Shown in pieces: positions 24,300-33,500 of a stretch of 64,000 nt of DNA. Each line of letters starts with the position of its first letter. The first letter of the stretch is position 1. Source of the DNA: Phycisphaeraceae bacterium (GTDB taxonomy: Bacteria > Planctomycetota > Phycisphaerae > Phycisphaerales > Phycisphaeraceae); assembly GCA_028284155.1 (NCBI GenBank), contig JANQSF010000006.1, positions 62,001-126,000 on the forward strand. Reading direction: 5' to 3'. Both the position numbers and the translations under genes were made by a program. Below the pieces are notes generated by a model. The model made no database searches, was not told the DNA's origin, and saw only the letters and a list, made by a program, of their open reading frames with translations.

Positions 24300-25268
24300 T
24301 TACACCGCCGCGGGCTCCTTCACACTCGTGACCAGGAACAGCACGGCCATCCGCACTGCAAGCCCGTTCGTGACCTGCTGCAGGATCGCGCTGCGCGGGC
24401 CGTCGGCGATGACGGACTCGATCTCCAGCCCGCGATTCACCGGGCCGGGGTGCATCACAATCGTTTCAGGCTTGGCGTTTTCGAGTCGCTTTTCAGTCAG
24501 GCCGAACATGTGTGCGTACTCACGCACGGAAGGAAACGCCTGGCCTTCAATGCGTTCGAATTGAACGCGAAGCATGTTGAACACGTTCACCCGCGGCAGC
24601 ACGTCGTCCAGGCAGTAGCTCAACTCGCAACCCATGTCCTCGAACCCACGCGGCAGGAGCGTCGGCGGGCCGACCAGGATGACGTGCGCCCCGAGCTTGC
24701 GCAGGCCGTGAATGTTCGACCGCGCCACCCGGCTGTGCGCGATGTCGCCCACGATGGCGACCGTCAAACCCGACAGGTCGAAATCGTCACGACCCAACCG
24801 CTGACATATCGTGAAGATGTCAAGTAAGCCCTGCGTCGGGTGTTCGTGCTGCCCATCGCCCGCGTTGACGACCGAGCAGGACACCGCTTCGGACAACTGG
24901 TGGGCTGCGCCGGACAGGTGATGCCGAACCACCAGCACGTCGACGCCCATCGCCTCGATGTTCCTGCCCGTGTCAGCCAGCGTCTCGCCCTTGGAGATAC
25001 TCGACCCCTTGCCCGCCAACTCCAGCACATCGGCTGAAAGCCGGCTCGCGGCGAGCGTGAAGCTCGACCGCGTCCGCGTCGAGTCTTCGAAAAACAGGTT
25101 GACGACAACCTTGCCCCGCAGCGTCGGCGTCTTTTTGATACTCCGCGTGCTGACCGCCTCGAACCCCTTGGCGGTCTGCAACAGGAATCGAACATCGTCG
25201 GCTGAGAGCTGCTCGATGCCGAGCAGGTGCCGGTGCGGCCAGCGGTAGTCGGCGGCGGTGATGCTCAC
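24300..25268 (-). CDS. pyrB: Aspartate carbamoyltransferase catalytic subunit
   Basis: Catalyses carbamoyl phosphate plus aspartate to carbamoyl aspartate, the committed step of pyrimidine synthesis. The 322-residue protein has the carbamoyl-phosphate motif FFEDSTRTRSSF, 'GDGQHEHPTQGLLD', and 'MHPGPVNRGLEIES'. GTG 25268 is chosen because it overlaps the pyrR stop (GTGA) and yields the normal length; a longer open frame would lie inside pyrR. No pyrI regulatory gene is adjacent. Confidence 0.95.
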   Translation of the reverse strand: MSITAADYRWPHRHLLGIEQLSADDVRFLLQTAKGFEAVSTRSIKKTPTLRGKVVVNLFFEDSTRTRSSFTLAASRLSADVLELAGKGSSISKGETLADTGRNIEAMGVDVLVVRHHLSGAAHQLSEAVSCSVVNAGDGQHEHPTQGLLDIFTICQRLGRDDFDLSGLTVAIVGDIAHSRVARSNIHGLRKLGAHVILVGPPTLLPRGFEDMGCELSYCLDDVLPRVNVFNMLRVQFERIEGQAFPSVREYAHMFGLTEKRLENAKPETIVMHPGPVNRGLEIESVIADGPRSAILQQVTNGLAVRMAVLFLVTSVKEPAAV

Positions 25269-25840
25269 GCGGCGGCTTCCCCCTCGGCCTGCCGCGGGCC
25301 GACCACGATCTGATCGCTTTCGTCCGTCGGTGTCAGGTTCACCTCCACCACGTCGCCCGGCGCGACCGGCTCCGCCCGCAGGTCGAGCGCGGCGTGGTCG
25401 GCTGAGATCGGCAATTCCCGCCCGCCGCGATCGACCAACACCGCCAGCCAAACCCGCTTGGCCCTTCCCAGATCGAGTAGCGAGGTCAACGCCGCCCGGA
25501 TCGAACGCCCTGTCATGAGTACGTCATCGATCAGCACGACGTTCAAACCGGTGATCGCAAACGGAATCTCCGTCGTCCGCACGATCGGCTGCGCGTTGGC
25601 CTCCGACAGGTCGTCGCGGTAGAGCGTGATGTCGAGCGTGCCGACGCGTTCAATACCCAGGTGATCAGCCAACCGCTGCGCGAGCACGTCGCCCCGGCTG
25701 CGGATACCGACCAGCGCCCAGCCGCCCGGACCGGAAATGGCGTTGCCGCTGGCGTCGATGTCGTGACGCACCGCCACCGCCAACTCTTCGACCAGGTTGC
25801 GGACGCGTTGTTCGTCAGCCAGGACTCGCATTGGCGACAT
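25265..25840 (-). CDS. pyrR: PyrR bifunctional regulator / uracil phosphoribosyltransferase
   Basis: PyrR binds RNA to attenuate pyr genes in many bacteria and can make UMP from uracil and PRPP. The 191-residue protein has the PRPP loop VVLIDDVLMTGRSIRAAL (near 96-113) and 'LYRDDLSEAN'. ATG 25840 or ATG 25831 are both possible; the first follows a GGCGGGG stretch. The gap to the upstream gene is only 41 bases and holds no visible anti-terminator/terminator pair, so an attenuation role in this operon is doubtful. Translation is coupled to pyrB. Confidence 0.92.
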   Translation of the reverse strand: MSPMRVLADEQRVRNLVEELAVAVRHDIDASGNAISGPGGWALVGIRSRGDVLAQRLADHLGIERVGTLDITLYRDDLSEANAQPIVRTTEIPFAITGLNVVLIDDVLMTGRSIRAALTSLLDLGRAKRVWLAVLVDRGGRELPISADHAALDLRAEPVAPGDVVEVNLTPTDESDQIVVGPRQAEGEAAA

Positions 25841-25881
25841 GGTAGCCCCGCCTGCACCGATGCGAAAGAACGACCGGCGAC

Positions 25882-26289
25882 TCACTCGCCAATCGTCGTT
25901 AGTGGGGTCTTGTGGGTCATGACGTAGACGTAGCCAATCCCCACCGCCAGCAGGCCGAGCGCGATCGCCACGCGGGCCTGCAACCGCTGCGCCGCGACCG
26001 TCTCCGACGGTGTTTCGTACCCGCGGTAAATCCAGAGCACGAGCACGCCCAGCGCGATCGACGCCGGGTCGAGGATAAGAAAGTTCAGCGTGACCCAATA
26101 GTCCGGCTGCGGCAGCACCCAGTGCAGGATCGACAAGACCAACGCCCCCAGCCCCAGCCACGTCCCCAGCAACGCCATCGGCGGCGCCCACCCGAACAAC
26201 GACTCGCCCCGCCGCGGCACGCGGAACATCGCCCACAGCACGGCGATCACCAACGCCGCCGAGGCCAGAACCTGTAACGTGAGTCGCAT
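25882..26289 (-). CDS. Small integral membrane protein of unknown function
   Basis: This 135-residue protein has about four predicted helices: the N-terminal LTLQVLASAALVIAVLWAMF, PMALLGTWLGLGALVLSILHWV, the helix around LILDPASIALGVLVLWIY, and RVAIALGLLAVGIGYVYVM. I do not recognise the family. It is spaced 43 bases after queD and 41 bases before pyrR on the same strand, so it is very likely co-transcribed, which supports it being a real gene. Nothing in its sequence shows a catalytic site. Confidence 0.7.
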   Translation of the reverse strand: MRLTLQVLASAALVIAVLWAMFRVPRRGESLFGWAPPMALLGTWLGLGALVLSILHWVLPQPDYWVTLNFLILDPASIALGVLVLWIYRGYETPSETVAAQRLQARVAIALGLLAVGIGYVYVMTHKTPLTTIGE

Positions 26290-26332
26290 GACTAAATGTT
26301 AAGCGCTGGGAGGCAGAAGGCGCGCAACGTTG

Positions 26333-26716
26333 TTACGCCGCACCGCCAGCGGTTTCGTCACCCCGATACCGCGCCTCCGTCGTACACGTCTCATGCACAC
26401 GCACCTCAGCCAGCAGCGGCAGGTTCGGCTTGAGTCGGTCGTAAACCCATTTGGCCAACATCTCAGCCGTCGGATTCTCGAGCCCATCGATCTCATTGAG
26501 CACGTAGTGATCCAGTCGCGTCCGCACCGGCTCGATGGCGGCCTTCATGTCGCCGTAGTCCATGAGATAACCCTTGTCCGGATCAACCTCACCCTCCACA
26601 ACGACATCCACATGAAACGAGTGACCGTGCATGCGACGGCACTTGTGCCCTTCCGGAAAAGTGGGCAGCCAATGGGCAGCCTCGAAACGGAACGACTTGG
26701 TCAGTGCGATTCTCAT
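26333..26716 (-). CDS. queD: 6-carboxytetrahydropterin synthase
   Basis: QueD converts 7,8-dihydroneopterin triphosphate to 6-carboxytetrahydropterin in queuosine synthesis. The 127-residue protein has the zinc His residues in FEAAHWL and MHGHSFHVDV, the catalytic Cys in HKCRRMHGHS, and the closing 'VHETCTTEARY'. ATG 26716 gives the family-normal start MRIALTKSFRFEAAH; the open frame upstream overlaps queE and is unlikely. queE precedes it by 14 bases and makes the next intermediate. Confidence 0.95.
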   Translation of the reverse strand: MRIALTKSFRFEAAHWLPTFPEGHKCRRMHGHSFHVDVVVEGEVDPDKGYLMDYGDMKAAIEPVRTRLDHYVLNEIDGLENPTAEMLAKWVYDRLKPNLPLLAEVRVHETCTTEARYRGDETAGGAA

Positions 26717-26730
26717 AACCTCAGTCAGCC

Positions 26731-27441
26731 TCAAACGCCGCGCTCCATCGGATCCCAGATCAGCTTGTGCAACTGCGTCTGCACAACAACGTTCAACCCA
26801 TCCTCCAGCACCCACTCGGCCAAGTCGCGCAACGACAGCCCCGGCGACCCCGGCAATTCGTCGCCCGGCGGCACGTCGTGGACGGCGCTCATCAGGACCG
26901 CTTGGACCTTCGTTGTCAAACCGTGCTTCCGAATCACGTCACGCGACCACTCGTAATCACCGCGCGTGCAGACGACAAACTTCACCTCGTCACGCTCCGT
27001 CAGCGCGTCAACATTCGACCAATCGTTGCGTTCGACCTCGCCCGAATCGGGCGTTTTGAAATCGACAATCCGGTGCACGCGCTCGTCGCAGGTCGTGATA
27101 TCACAAGCGCCGCTCGTTTCGAGTAGCACGGTCTTGCCCGCGTCGCACAGCCTGCGCATCAGGTTGTGTACGCCCGGCTGAAGCAACGGCTCGCCACCGG
27201 TCACCTCGACCAGGTCGCAGCCGAACGCCTTCACCTGCGCGACAACATCGTCGATCGCCCTTCGCTCGCCCTCATAAAAGGCGTACTCCGTGTCGCAATA
27301 CCCGCAGCGCAGGTGACAACCCGTCAGCCGAACGAAGACGCAAGGCCGACCGCTCCAGGTGCTCTCGCCCTGAATCGAATGAAACACCTCGTTGATCACC
27401 AATGAGTCAGGCATGGTCGCAACCCAAAGGTTAGCCGTCAT
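26731..27441 (-). CDS. queE: 7-carboxy-7-deazaguanine synthase
   Basis: This radical-SAM enzyme contracts the 6-carboxytetrahydropterin ring to 7-carboxy-7-deazaguanine. It shows the substrate-side NEVFHSIQGESTWSGRPCVF, the iron-sulfur motif C-HLR-C-GY-C (the compact CxxxCxxC spacing), and 'EVTGGEPLLQ' for SAM binding. The start is ATG 27441, which overlaps the folK stop and follows an AAGGCGGGG ribosome-site-like run, or ATG 27414, which gives a more usual N-terminus. No queC or queF is seen in this window. Confidence 0.95.
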   Translation of the reverse strand: MTANLWVATMPDSLVINEVFHSIQGESTWSGRPCVFVRLTGCHLRCGYCDTEYAFYEGERRAIDDVVAQVKAFGCDLVEVTGGEPLLQPGVHNLMRRLCDAGKTVLLETSGACDITTCDERVHRIVDFKTPDSGEVERNDWSNVDALTERDEVKFVVCTRGDYEWSRDVIRKHGLTTKVQAVLMSAVHDVPPGDELPGSPGLSLRDLAEWVLEDGLNVVVQTQLHKLIWDPMERGV

Positions 27442-27934
27442 GCCCCGCCTTGCCGATGTGCCGCCCGTTCTCGACGTGGGCCAGCAACTCGCCCACCGTC
27501 ATCTCCAGCACGGGGTGAACGACCCCCGCGTCCAGGTCGCACAGCGGCTTGAGGACGAACCACCGCTCGTGCATCATCGGGTGCGGCACGACCAGTTCGT
27601 CGCTGCTGAGCACGCGGTCGCCGAACAGCAGGATGTCCAGGTCGAGCGTCCGCGGCCCCCACTTTTGTCGCCGCTCGACCGGCGTTCGACCGGCCTCCTG
27701 CTCGATCGACGCTAACCCGTCCAGCAGGTCGAAGGGATCCAGCCCGGTCGTCACCTCGGCCACGGCGTTCAGAAACGGCCCTTGCGGTACCGGACCGACC
27801 GGCTCGGTCTCGTAAACATCGCTGATTCGGACGACCTGCGTCTGTGCCAGACCTGCCAACCCCTGTCGGGCCCGCTCGATGTGAGCCTGCCGATCTCCCA
27901 CGTTGGACCCGATGCCGACAAAAACACGCGTCAT
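27431..27934 (-). CDS. folK: 2-amino-4-hydroxy-6-hydroxymethyldihydropteridine pyrophosphokinase
   Basis: FolK transfers pyrophosphate from ATP to 6-hydroxymethyl-7,8-dihydropterin in folate synthesis. The 167-residue protein has the N-terminal GIGSNVGDRQAHIERA, 'VYETEPVGPVPQGPFLNAVAEV' and the signature KWGPRTLDLDILLFG followed by 'VPHPMMHERWFVLKPL'. It is the first gene of the long - strand run and is divergent from cysH, so the 118-base gap should hold promoters for both. Confidence 0.96.
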   Translation of the reverse strand: MTRVFVGIGSNVGDRQAHIERARQGLAGLAQTQVVRISDVYETEPVGPVPQGPFLNAVAEVTTGLDPFDLLDGLASIEQEAGRTPVERRQKWGPRTLDLDILLFGDRVLSSDELVVPHPMMHERWFVLKPLCDLDAGVVHPVLEMTVGELLAHVENGRHIGKAGHDG

Positions 27935-27975
27935 TCCCGGATTGTCGTGTCACCAGGCTACCTGAGCAAGCATCC

Positions 27976-28021
27976 TATTTGTCATACCAATTTGAGCAGA
28001 CGGCCATATTCGTCATACTAA
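27976..28021 (+). promoter_or_regulatory. Direct-repeat pair upstream of cysH (candidate operator)
   Basis: The 15-base unit TATTYGTCATACYAA occurs at 27976-27990 and again at 28007-28021, differing only at the two Y positions. The offset is 31 bases, about three helical turns. The second copy ends 31 bases before ATG 28053. Such phased repeats suit a dimeric DNA-binding protein, and the downstream gene itself carries a ribbon-helix-helix-like segment. Confidence 0.6.
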
Positions 28022-28052
28022 AACGTTGCCCTCAGCCAGCACGAGACTTACC

Positions 28053-28997
28053 ATGCCCATCATGAACCCCCAACTCGCCAACGACCTGACCGAAGCACGC
28101 GACGACGTCGCCCGGCGCGGCCGACCGTCCGACGTGTCGGACCCTGTCCGCGTGACCGTCAGCCTGACGCCCGAGCAACTGGATTGGCTCGACGCCCAAC
28201 CCGCCGACTCCCGCAGCCAAGCCGTCCGCCACGCCATCGATCAATCGCGCGGCACGGACGACTCAACCCCCGCTATTGACCTGGAGAAAACCAACGCCGA
28301 CCTGGTAGGCAAACCCGCCAACCAAGTCATCCAATGGGCGGCAGACACTTTCGGCGACGGCCTCCTGCTCTCGACCAGTTTCGGCGTGCAATCGGCCGTC
28401 ATGCTTCACTTGGTCACGCAGGTCAAGCCGGACATCCCGGTCGTTTTCATCGACACGGGCTTCCACTTCCTCGACACCTACCGCTTCGCCGACCGGTTGG
28501 CCGAGCGACTCAACCTGAATCTGAAGGTCTACCAAGCGCCGCACAGCAGCGCGTGGACTTTGGCCCGCCACGGCAAGCTGTGGGAGCAGGGCGAAGAAGG
28601 GATGACCAAACTTGACCGCATCCACAAGGTCGGGCCGATGCAGCGCGCCCTGCGCGAACTGAAGGCCACCGCCACGTTGGCCGGCCTGCGACGCGGCCAA
28701 ACCGAGCACCGCCAGAACCTGCCGCACGTCGTCCGCCAAGGCGAGCGTTACAAGGTGCACCCCATCCTGACGTGGACGACCAAAGACATCCACGACTATC
28801 TGACCGAACACGATCTGCCCTTCCACCCCTTGCACGACCAGGGATACGCGTCGGTCGGCGACTGGTACAACACGCTGCCCGTCACAGCCGACCAGCACGA
28901 ACGCGAAGGCCGATTCGGCGGCCTGAAACAGGAGTGCGGCCTGCACGTCCCCGAATCCCAAGAAGAAGACGAAAGCCGCTTCTCCAGCGGCCTTTGA
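28053..28997 (+). CDS. cysH: Phosphoadenylyl-sulfate reductase with N-terminal ribbon-helix-helix segment
   Basis: CysH reduces PAPS to sulfite using thioredoxin. Residues ~75-314 match the family: the P-loop-like [12 protein letters not shown], '[19 protein letters not shown]', '[14 protein letters not shown]', '[14 protein letters not shown]' and the catalytic Cys295 in KQECGLH. The CC...CxxC iron-sulfur ligands of APS reductases are absent, so the PAPS-type enzyme is the better call. Residues ~24-66 look like a ribbon-helix-helix DNA-binding unit: strand RVTVSLT, helix [10 protein letters not shown], then [12 protein letters not shown]. This is unusual for CysH and suggests self-regulation through the repeats upstream. 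ATG 28053 or 28062 is the start; a TTG at 28026 lies too near the repeats. The dispersed repeat begins right after the stop. Confidence 0.9.
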   Translation: MPIMNPQLANDLTEARDDVARRGRPSDVSDPVRVTVSLTPEQLDWLDAQPADSRSQAVRHAIDQSRGTDDSTPAIDLEKTNADLVGKPANQVIQWAADTFGDGLLLSTSFGVQSAVMLHLVTQVKPDIPVVFIDTGFHFLDTYRFADRLAERLNLNLKVYQAPHSSAWTLARHGKLWEQGEEGMTKLDRIHKVGPMQRALRELKATATLAGLRRGQTEHRQNLPHVVRQGERYKVHPILTWTTKDIHDYLTEHDLPFHPLHDQGYASVGDWYNTLPVTADQHEREGRFGGLKQECGLHVPESQEEDESRFSSGL

Positions 28998-29018
28998 GCC
29001 GCTTGCGGCTTGGCGCTC
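28998..29018 (+). repeat. Dispersed palindromic repeat, copy 4
   Basis: GCCGCTTGCGGCTTGGCGC (one A-to-G change from consensus), beginning at the base after the cysH stop. It lies between convergent genes and could also mark the 3' end of the cysH mRNA. Confidence 0.7.
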
Positions 29019-29057
29019 CGATTGGTTGACGCACGGTCCCAGCAGCAACCAAGCAAG

Positions 29058-30509
29058 TCACGCCAACACCTTGTGAATCACCTCACCACCCACATCGGTC
29101 AACCGGAACCGCCGCCCGTTGTAGAGATATGTCAACCGCAAATGATCCAACCCCAGCAGGTGCAGGATCGTCGCGTGAAAGTCGTTCAGATGCACCTTGT
29201 CGACCGCGGCCTTGAAGCCGACCTCGTCCGACTCGCCGTATGACACACCGCCTTTGATCCCACCTCCCGCCATCCAGGCTGTGAAGCAGTGTGGGTTGTG
29301 ATCACGCCCCGGCTTCTTGGCCTTCTGCGCAACAGGCAGTCGGCCGAACTCCCCGCCCCAGATGACCAACGTTTCGTCGAGCAGGCCGCGTTGCTCAAGG
29401 TCAGCCAGCAACCCGGCAATTGGCTGGTCTGTTTCACCGGCAAAACCCGAGTGGTTGCCCACGATGTCGTTGTGGCCGTCCCACGACCGCTGGTTCTCCA
29501 TGCCGCCTGAGTAGATCTGCACGAAGCGCGTCCCGCGTTCGACCATGCGGCGGGCGATCAGGCATTGCCGCGCGAAGTGCGAACACCTCTTGTTTTCCAG
29601 GCCGTACAACGCCTTGATGTGCGCCGGCTCCGCGTCGACGTCGAGCGCTTCGGGCGCAGCCATCTGCATGCGGTACGCCAACTCAAACGACTCGATCCGC
29701 GCCGCCAACTCGACCTCACCGGGGTTCTGCTCCAGGTGACGCTTGTTCTTGCGGCGCATCATGTCGATCAGTCGACGCTGCTGCGCCCTTGTCATGTTCG
29801 GGTCACGCTTGAGGTTGGCAATCGGCTCGCCCTTGGGCGCCAGGTACGTCCCTTGATACACGCTGGGCAGGAACGCCGCGCCCCAGTTCTGCGAGTAGCC
29901 CTTCGGCTGACCGCGCCCCAACGGGTCGCTCATCACGACAAAGGCGGGCAGGTTCTGACTCTCACTGCCCAGTCCGTACGTCACCCACGACCCGACACAA
30001 GGGAACCCCATGCGCGGCAGACCCGAGTTCATCGCGAACAAGGCCGGGCTGTGGTTGTTCGACTCGGTGTGACCCGAGTGAATGAACGCCATCTTGTCGA
30101 CGTGCTCCCCGAGATGCGGAAAAAGGTCGGACACCATCTTGCCGCTCTGGCCGCGCGGCCGAAAGTTGAACGGCGACTTCATCAGCCCGCCGACGGCATT
30201 CGAGAAGAATCCGGTGAACTTGTCCATCCCCTCAAGCGTTTGCCCGTCACGCTTGGCCAACTGCGGCTTGTAATCCCACGTATCGACGTGACTCGGCCCG
30301 CCGTTGATGAACAGCCAAATCACCGACTTGGCCTTCGCGGGGAAATGCGGCCGACGCGGTTCCAGCGGGTTGACCGACGCGGCCTGCGCAGAAGCCAATA
30401 AGCCGTGATCGTCCAGCAGTCCAGCCAACCCGAGCATGCCGAAGCCGCATCCCGCTCGCGCGAGCATCTGACGTCGGCTGACGGGCAAACTTGATGGTTC
30501 ATTTGTCAT
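29058..30509 (-). CDS. DUF1501 family protein
   Basis: DUF1501 proteins are secreted, sulfatase-fold relatives common in planctomycetes and usually paired with PSCyt1/DUF1549/DUF1553 proteins. This 483-residue copy starts with a Tat-like leader (SRRQMLARAGCGFGMLGLAG), then has the fold's first metal-side segment FINGGPSHVDTWDYKP, 'HTESNNHSPALFAMNSG', and 'VIWGGEFGRLP' with 'RDHNPHCFTAWMAGGGIKGG'. It is 24 bases downstream of its partner gene, so the two are one transcription unit. The substrate is unknown; a role in breakdown of sulfated or other complex polymers has been proposed for the family. Confidence 0.9.
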   Translation of the reverse strand: MTNEPSSLPVSRRQMLARAGCGFGMLGLAGLLDDHGLLASAQAASVNPLEPRRPHFPAKAKSVIWLFINGGPSHVDTWDYKPQLAKRDGQTLEGMDKFTGFFSNAVGGLMKSPFNFRPRGQSGKMVSDLFPHLGEHVDKMAFIHSGHTESNNHSPALFAMNSGLPRMGFPCVGSWVTYGLGSESQNLPAFVVMSDPLGRGQPKGYSQNWGAAFLPSVYQGTYLAPKGEPIANLKRDPNMTRAQQRRLIDMMRRKNKRHLEQNPGEVELAARIESFELAYRMQMAAPEALDVDAEPAHIKALYGLENKRCSHFARQCLIARRMVERGTRFVQIYSGGMENQRSWDGHNDIVGNHSGFAGETDQPIAGLLADLEQRGLLDETLVIWGGEFGRLPVAQKAKKPGRDHNPHCFTAWMAGGGIKGGVSYGESDEVGFKAAVDKVHLNDFHATILHLLGLDHLRLTYLYNGRRFRLTDVGGEVIHKVLA

Positions 30510-30533
30510 GACAGCACCTTGAGTCCAACCCGT

Positions 30534-33500
30534 TCAGCGCAAATACACAAACTCGTTCAACGCAAACAAACCCTGGCACAAGTCACGCAGCGCTAATGCC
30601 CTTGCGTTACCCTTGTTCTCAGTTTGATAAGAAGACATCTGTTCTTTTACAAAAATGATGTCCTCACTTTGTTCGATTTGTGTCGGCGGCCGACCCAGCA
30701 CGGTCTCATACGCAACCGCCAAAATGTCGCTCAGCGGCCGGTTCGCCGGCTGATCGAGTTGTTGCGCGAGCGCCGCCGCGTAGCCACGTACGTGCGGGTT
30801 GTTGAGGAAGTGCAACGCTTGCGGCGCGATCGTCGTGCTCGGCCGATCACCCTGACTGACCAACGGCTCGGGCATGTCGAACAGTGCGAGCGTCGGCACG
30901 AGTCGGCTGCGCTTGATGAAGAAGTAGATGCTGCGGCGGGTCATCCCCTCGTTCAACGTGCCCTTGCCGAACATCGTCCGGTCAAGTTTACCGCTGGCCG
31001 CCAGCATCGCGTCACGGATGACCTCGCCTTCAAGCCGTCGCGGCGACCACCGCCACAGCAGCTTGTTTTGCGGGTCTTTTTGTGCATCCGCCGAATCAAA
31101 TTGGCTCGACTGCGTGTAGACAGCGCTGCTCAACATCAGCTTGTGCATCGCCTTCAATCGCCAGCCGTTGCGGATCAATTCGTTGGCCAACCAGTCCAGC
31201 AATTCAGGATGCGTCGGGCGCTGTCCCTGGAAGCCGAAGTCGTTCGGCGTCGCCACGATGCCCTGCCCAAAGTGATGCTGCCAAAGCCGATTCACAATCA
31301 CCCGTGCCAGCAGGTGACCCGCTCCGTGCTCGGTATCCGTGATCCAGTTGGCCAACGAACGCCGCCGATACGACGTGCGGACCGAGCTGTCTGCCGGGGG
31401 CGCGACTTGCCAGTGCGGCGTGTCCTTGCCGCCGCGCATCATGACTTGCAGGAAACCTTGCTTGGCAATCGGCCCTTTCTGATTCGGGTCACCGCGTTTG
31501 AGGTGGTAGGTATTCTTATAAAAATGTGGGAAACCACGCCCATCGGCGTGGTGCTTCATCGGCTTGACACCCTCGCTGGTGACCATCGCCTTGACCGTCT
31601 TGAACACCGGCTTCGACCTCTGGTGATCAACGACCGCTGCGTTGAACTTCAGCCATTGCGCGTCGCGCTGTCGGTACCACGTCAGCAGTTTTTGCTGGTC
31701 TTTGGCTGACAGCTTCGCCCGTCCGCCCGTCTTCGCCTTGGCCAGCAGCGCCGCAATATCAGCCGGTTGACCCGTGCCCTCAATGGCCACCGGCCGCGGC
31801 CGGGTCGTTACGGACAGACGCGGCCGACCGATGCTGTGGTGCACGTTGTTGTTGAATTCAAAGTGGAATATCAACTTGGTTCCACCTTGCCAACCGGTCG
31901 GTTGAGCAAACTCAAAGACTGCGGCTTGGTTCTTGCCGATCCCCCCGAAATCGACCGCCCAGCCCGAAACGCGGTCGGCATCTATCGCGCTGGCGACCGA
32001 AAGACTGCCCGTGTTCTGCTGGTGCGTCGCCTTGGCCGTGACGAGTTTGACATCGACCGGCTTCGCCGTCCCGTCGGCCTTCTGGGCTGTGATGCGGAAG
32101 ATGCTTAGCGCAAAGTTGCCATTGCTTGCACGCCCGGGCCCGTTCCGCTTCAGGGTCGGGTGGGTCAGGACTTCGAGTTTGACGGCGGTGATACCGACGG
32201 CCTGAGTCGTCGCCTGAATCGTCCACTTGTCGTTCGGCGGGCTCTTATCAGTAGCCAACAGTGAACCGTCGCCCAGATCCTTGAACGACGCCCCGCCGTG
32301 CGACTTGGCATTCAACTTGAGCACTTCCCAAGCGGGTTTTGACTTGTCTTCCTTGTGATCCTGCGCCAACCACTGGTCAAGTCGCTTTGGCAACGTCTCT
32401 TTCTCGAAACGGGCGCGAGCGGCAAGGATCGGCTTGTGCTCAGCCTGCCACTTCTGGTAAGCGGCTTCGGTCTCCGGGCCGCTGATTGGCAGGTCGATAT
32501 CGGAACGGATCGTGGTCGTGAAGGTTGAGACGAGGCTGTAGTAATCGTGGGCTGGGATCGGGTCGAACTTGTGGTCATGGCAACGGGCGCAGCCGATCGA
32601 CAGGCCGAGCATTGCGTTGCCCATCGTGTTGACCATGTCGTCCAGTTCGTCGTAACGCGCCGACTCGAACTCTTTCTCCGTCAACTGGGTCGGGAAGACG
32701 CCCGCACCGAGGAAGCCCGTCGCCGTCATGGCCAGCGGGTTGTCCGGCGCGAATTCGTCGCCAGCCAACTGCCACCGCACGAACTGGTCGTACGGCATGT
32801 CCATGTTGAGGGCCTTGATGACAAAATCGCGGTAGTGATAAGCGTGCGGGCGGTCGTAATCCTGCTCGAACCCGTGACTTTCGCCGAACCGCGCGACGTC
32901 GAGCCAATGCCGCCCCCATCGCTCGCCGTAGTGCGGGCTGGCAAGCAACTCATCCAGTACATTCTGCCATGCGTCGGGTGACCGGTCTTCAACGAACGCG
33001 CGCACCTGCGCAGGCGTGGGCGGCAACCCGATCAAGTCGAAGTAGGCACGCCGAATCAAGGTGCGCCGGTCGGCAGGCGCATTCGGCACGATCCCCTTTG
33101 CCTCCAGGGCAGCAAGAATGAATCGGTCGATTGGTGTGCGTGCCCAATTCGCAGTTTTGACAGAAGGTGGTGAAACTGCTCGAAGTGGTTGATATGACCA
33201 AAACTGGCGATCTTCTTCTGTAATCAGCGTTCGACCCGAAGCATCCTTTTGCGACCTGCCGGCCGCTAACGGTCTGTCGTAAGGGGCGCCCAGCGAGAGC
33301 CACCGAACCAGCTCTTCGATCTGCCGGTCGGTCAGCTTGGCCGCCTTCTGAGGCATGATCGGCTCGCGCTGATGGGTGATGGCCTGGTATAGCTTGCTGC
33401 TAAGGACCTTCGCGCGGTCGCCCACCTGTACCACCGGCCCGTTCGCCCCACCTTTCAAGAGCCCCTCCCGGCTGGTCAGGTCGAAGCCTGACTTGGTCAT

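Noticed and set aside
25269-25451. Upstream extension of pyrB
   Set aside because: It lies inside pyrR and adds a low-complexity Arg/Gly-rich stretch; GTG 25268 gives the normal PyrB length.
28026-28052. TTG at 28026 as the cysH start
   Set aside because: It lies five bases after the second direct repeat and has no ribosome site; ATG 28053 or 28062 fit better.
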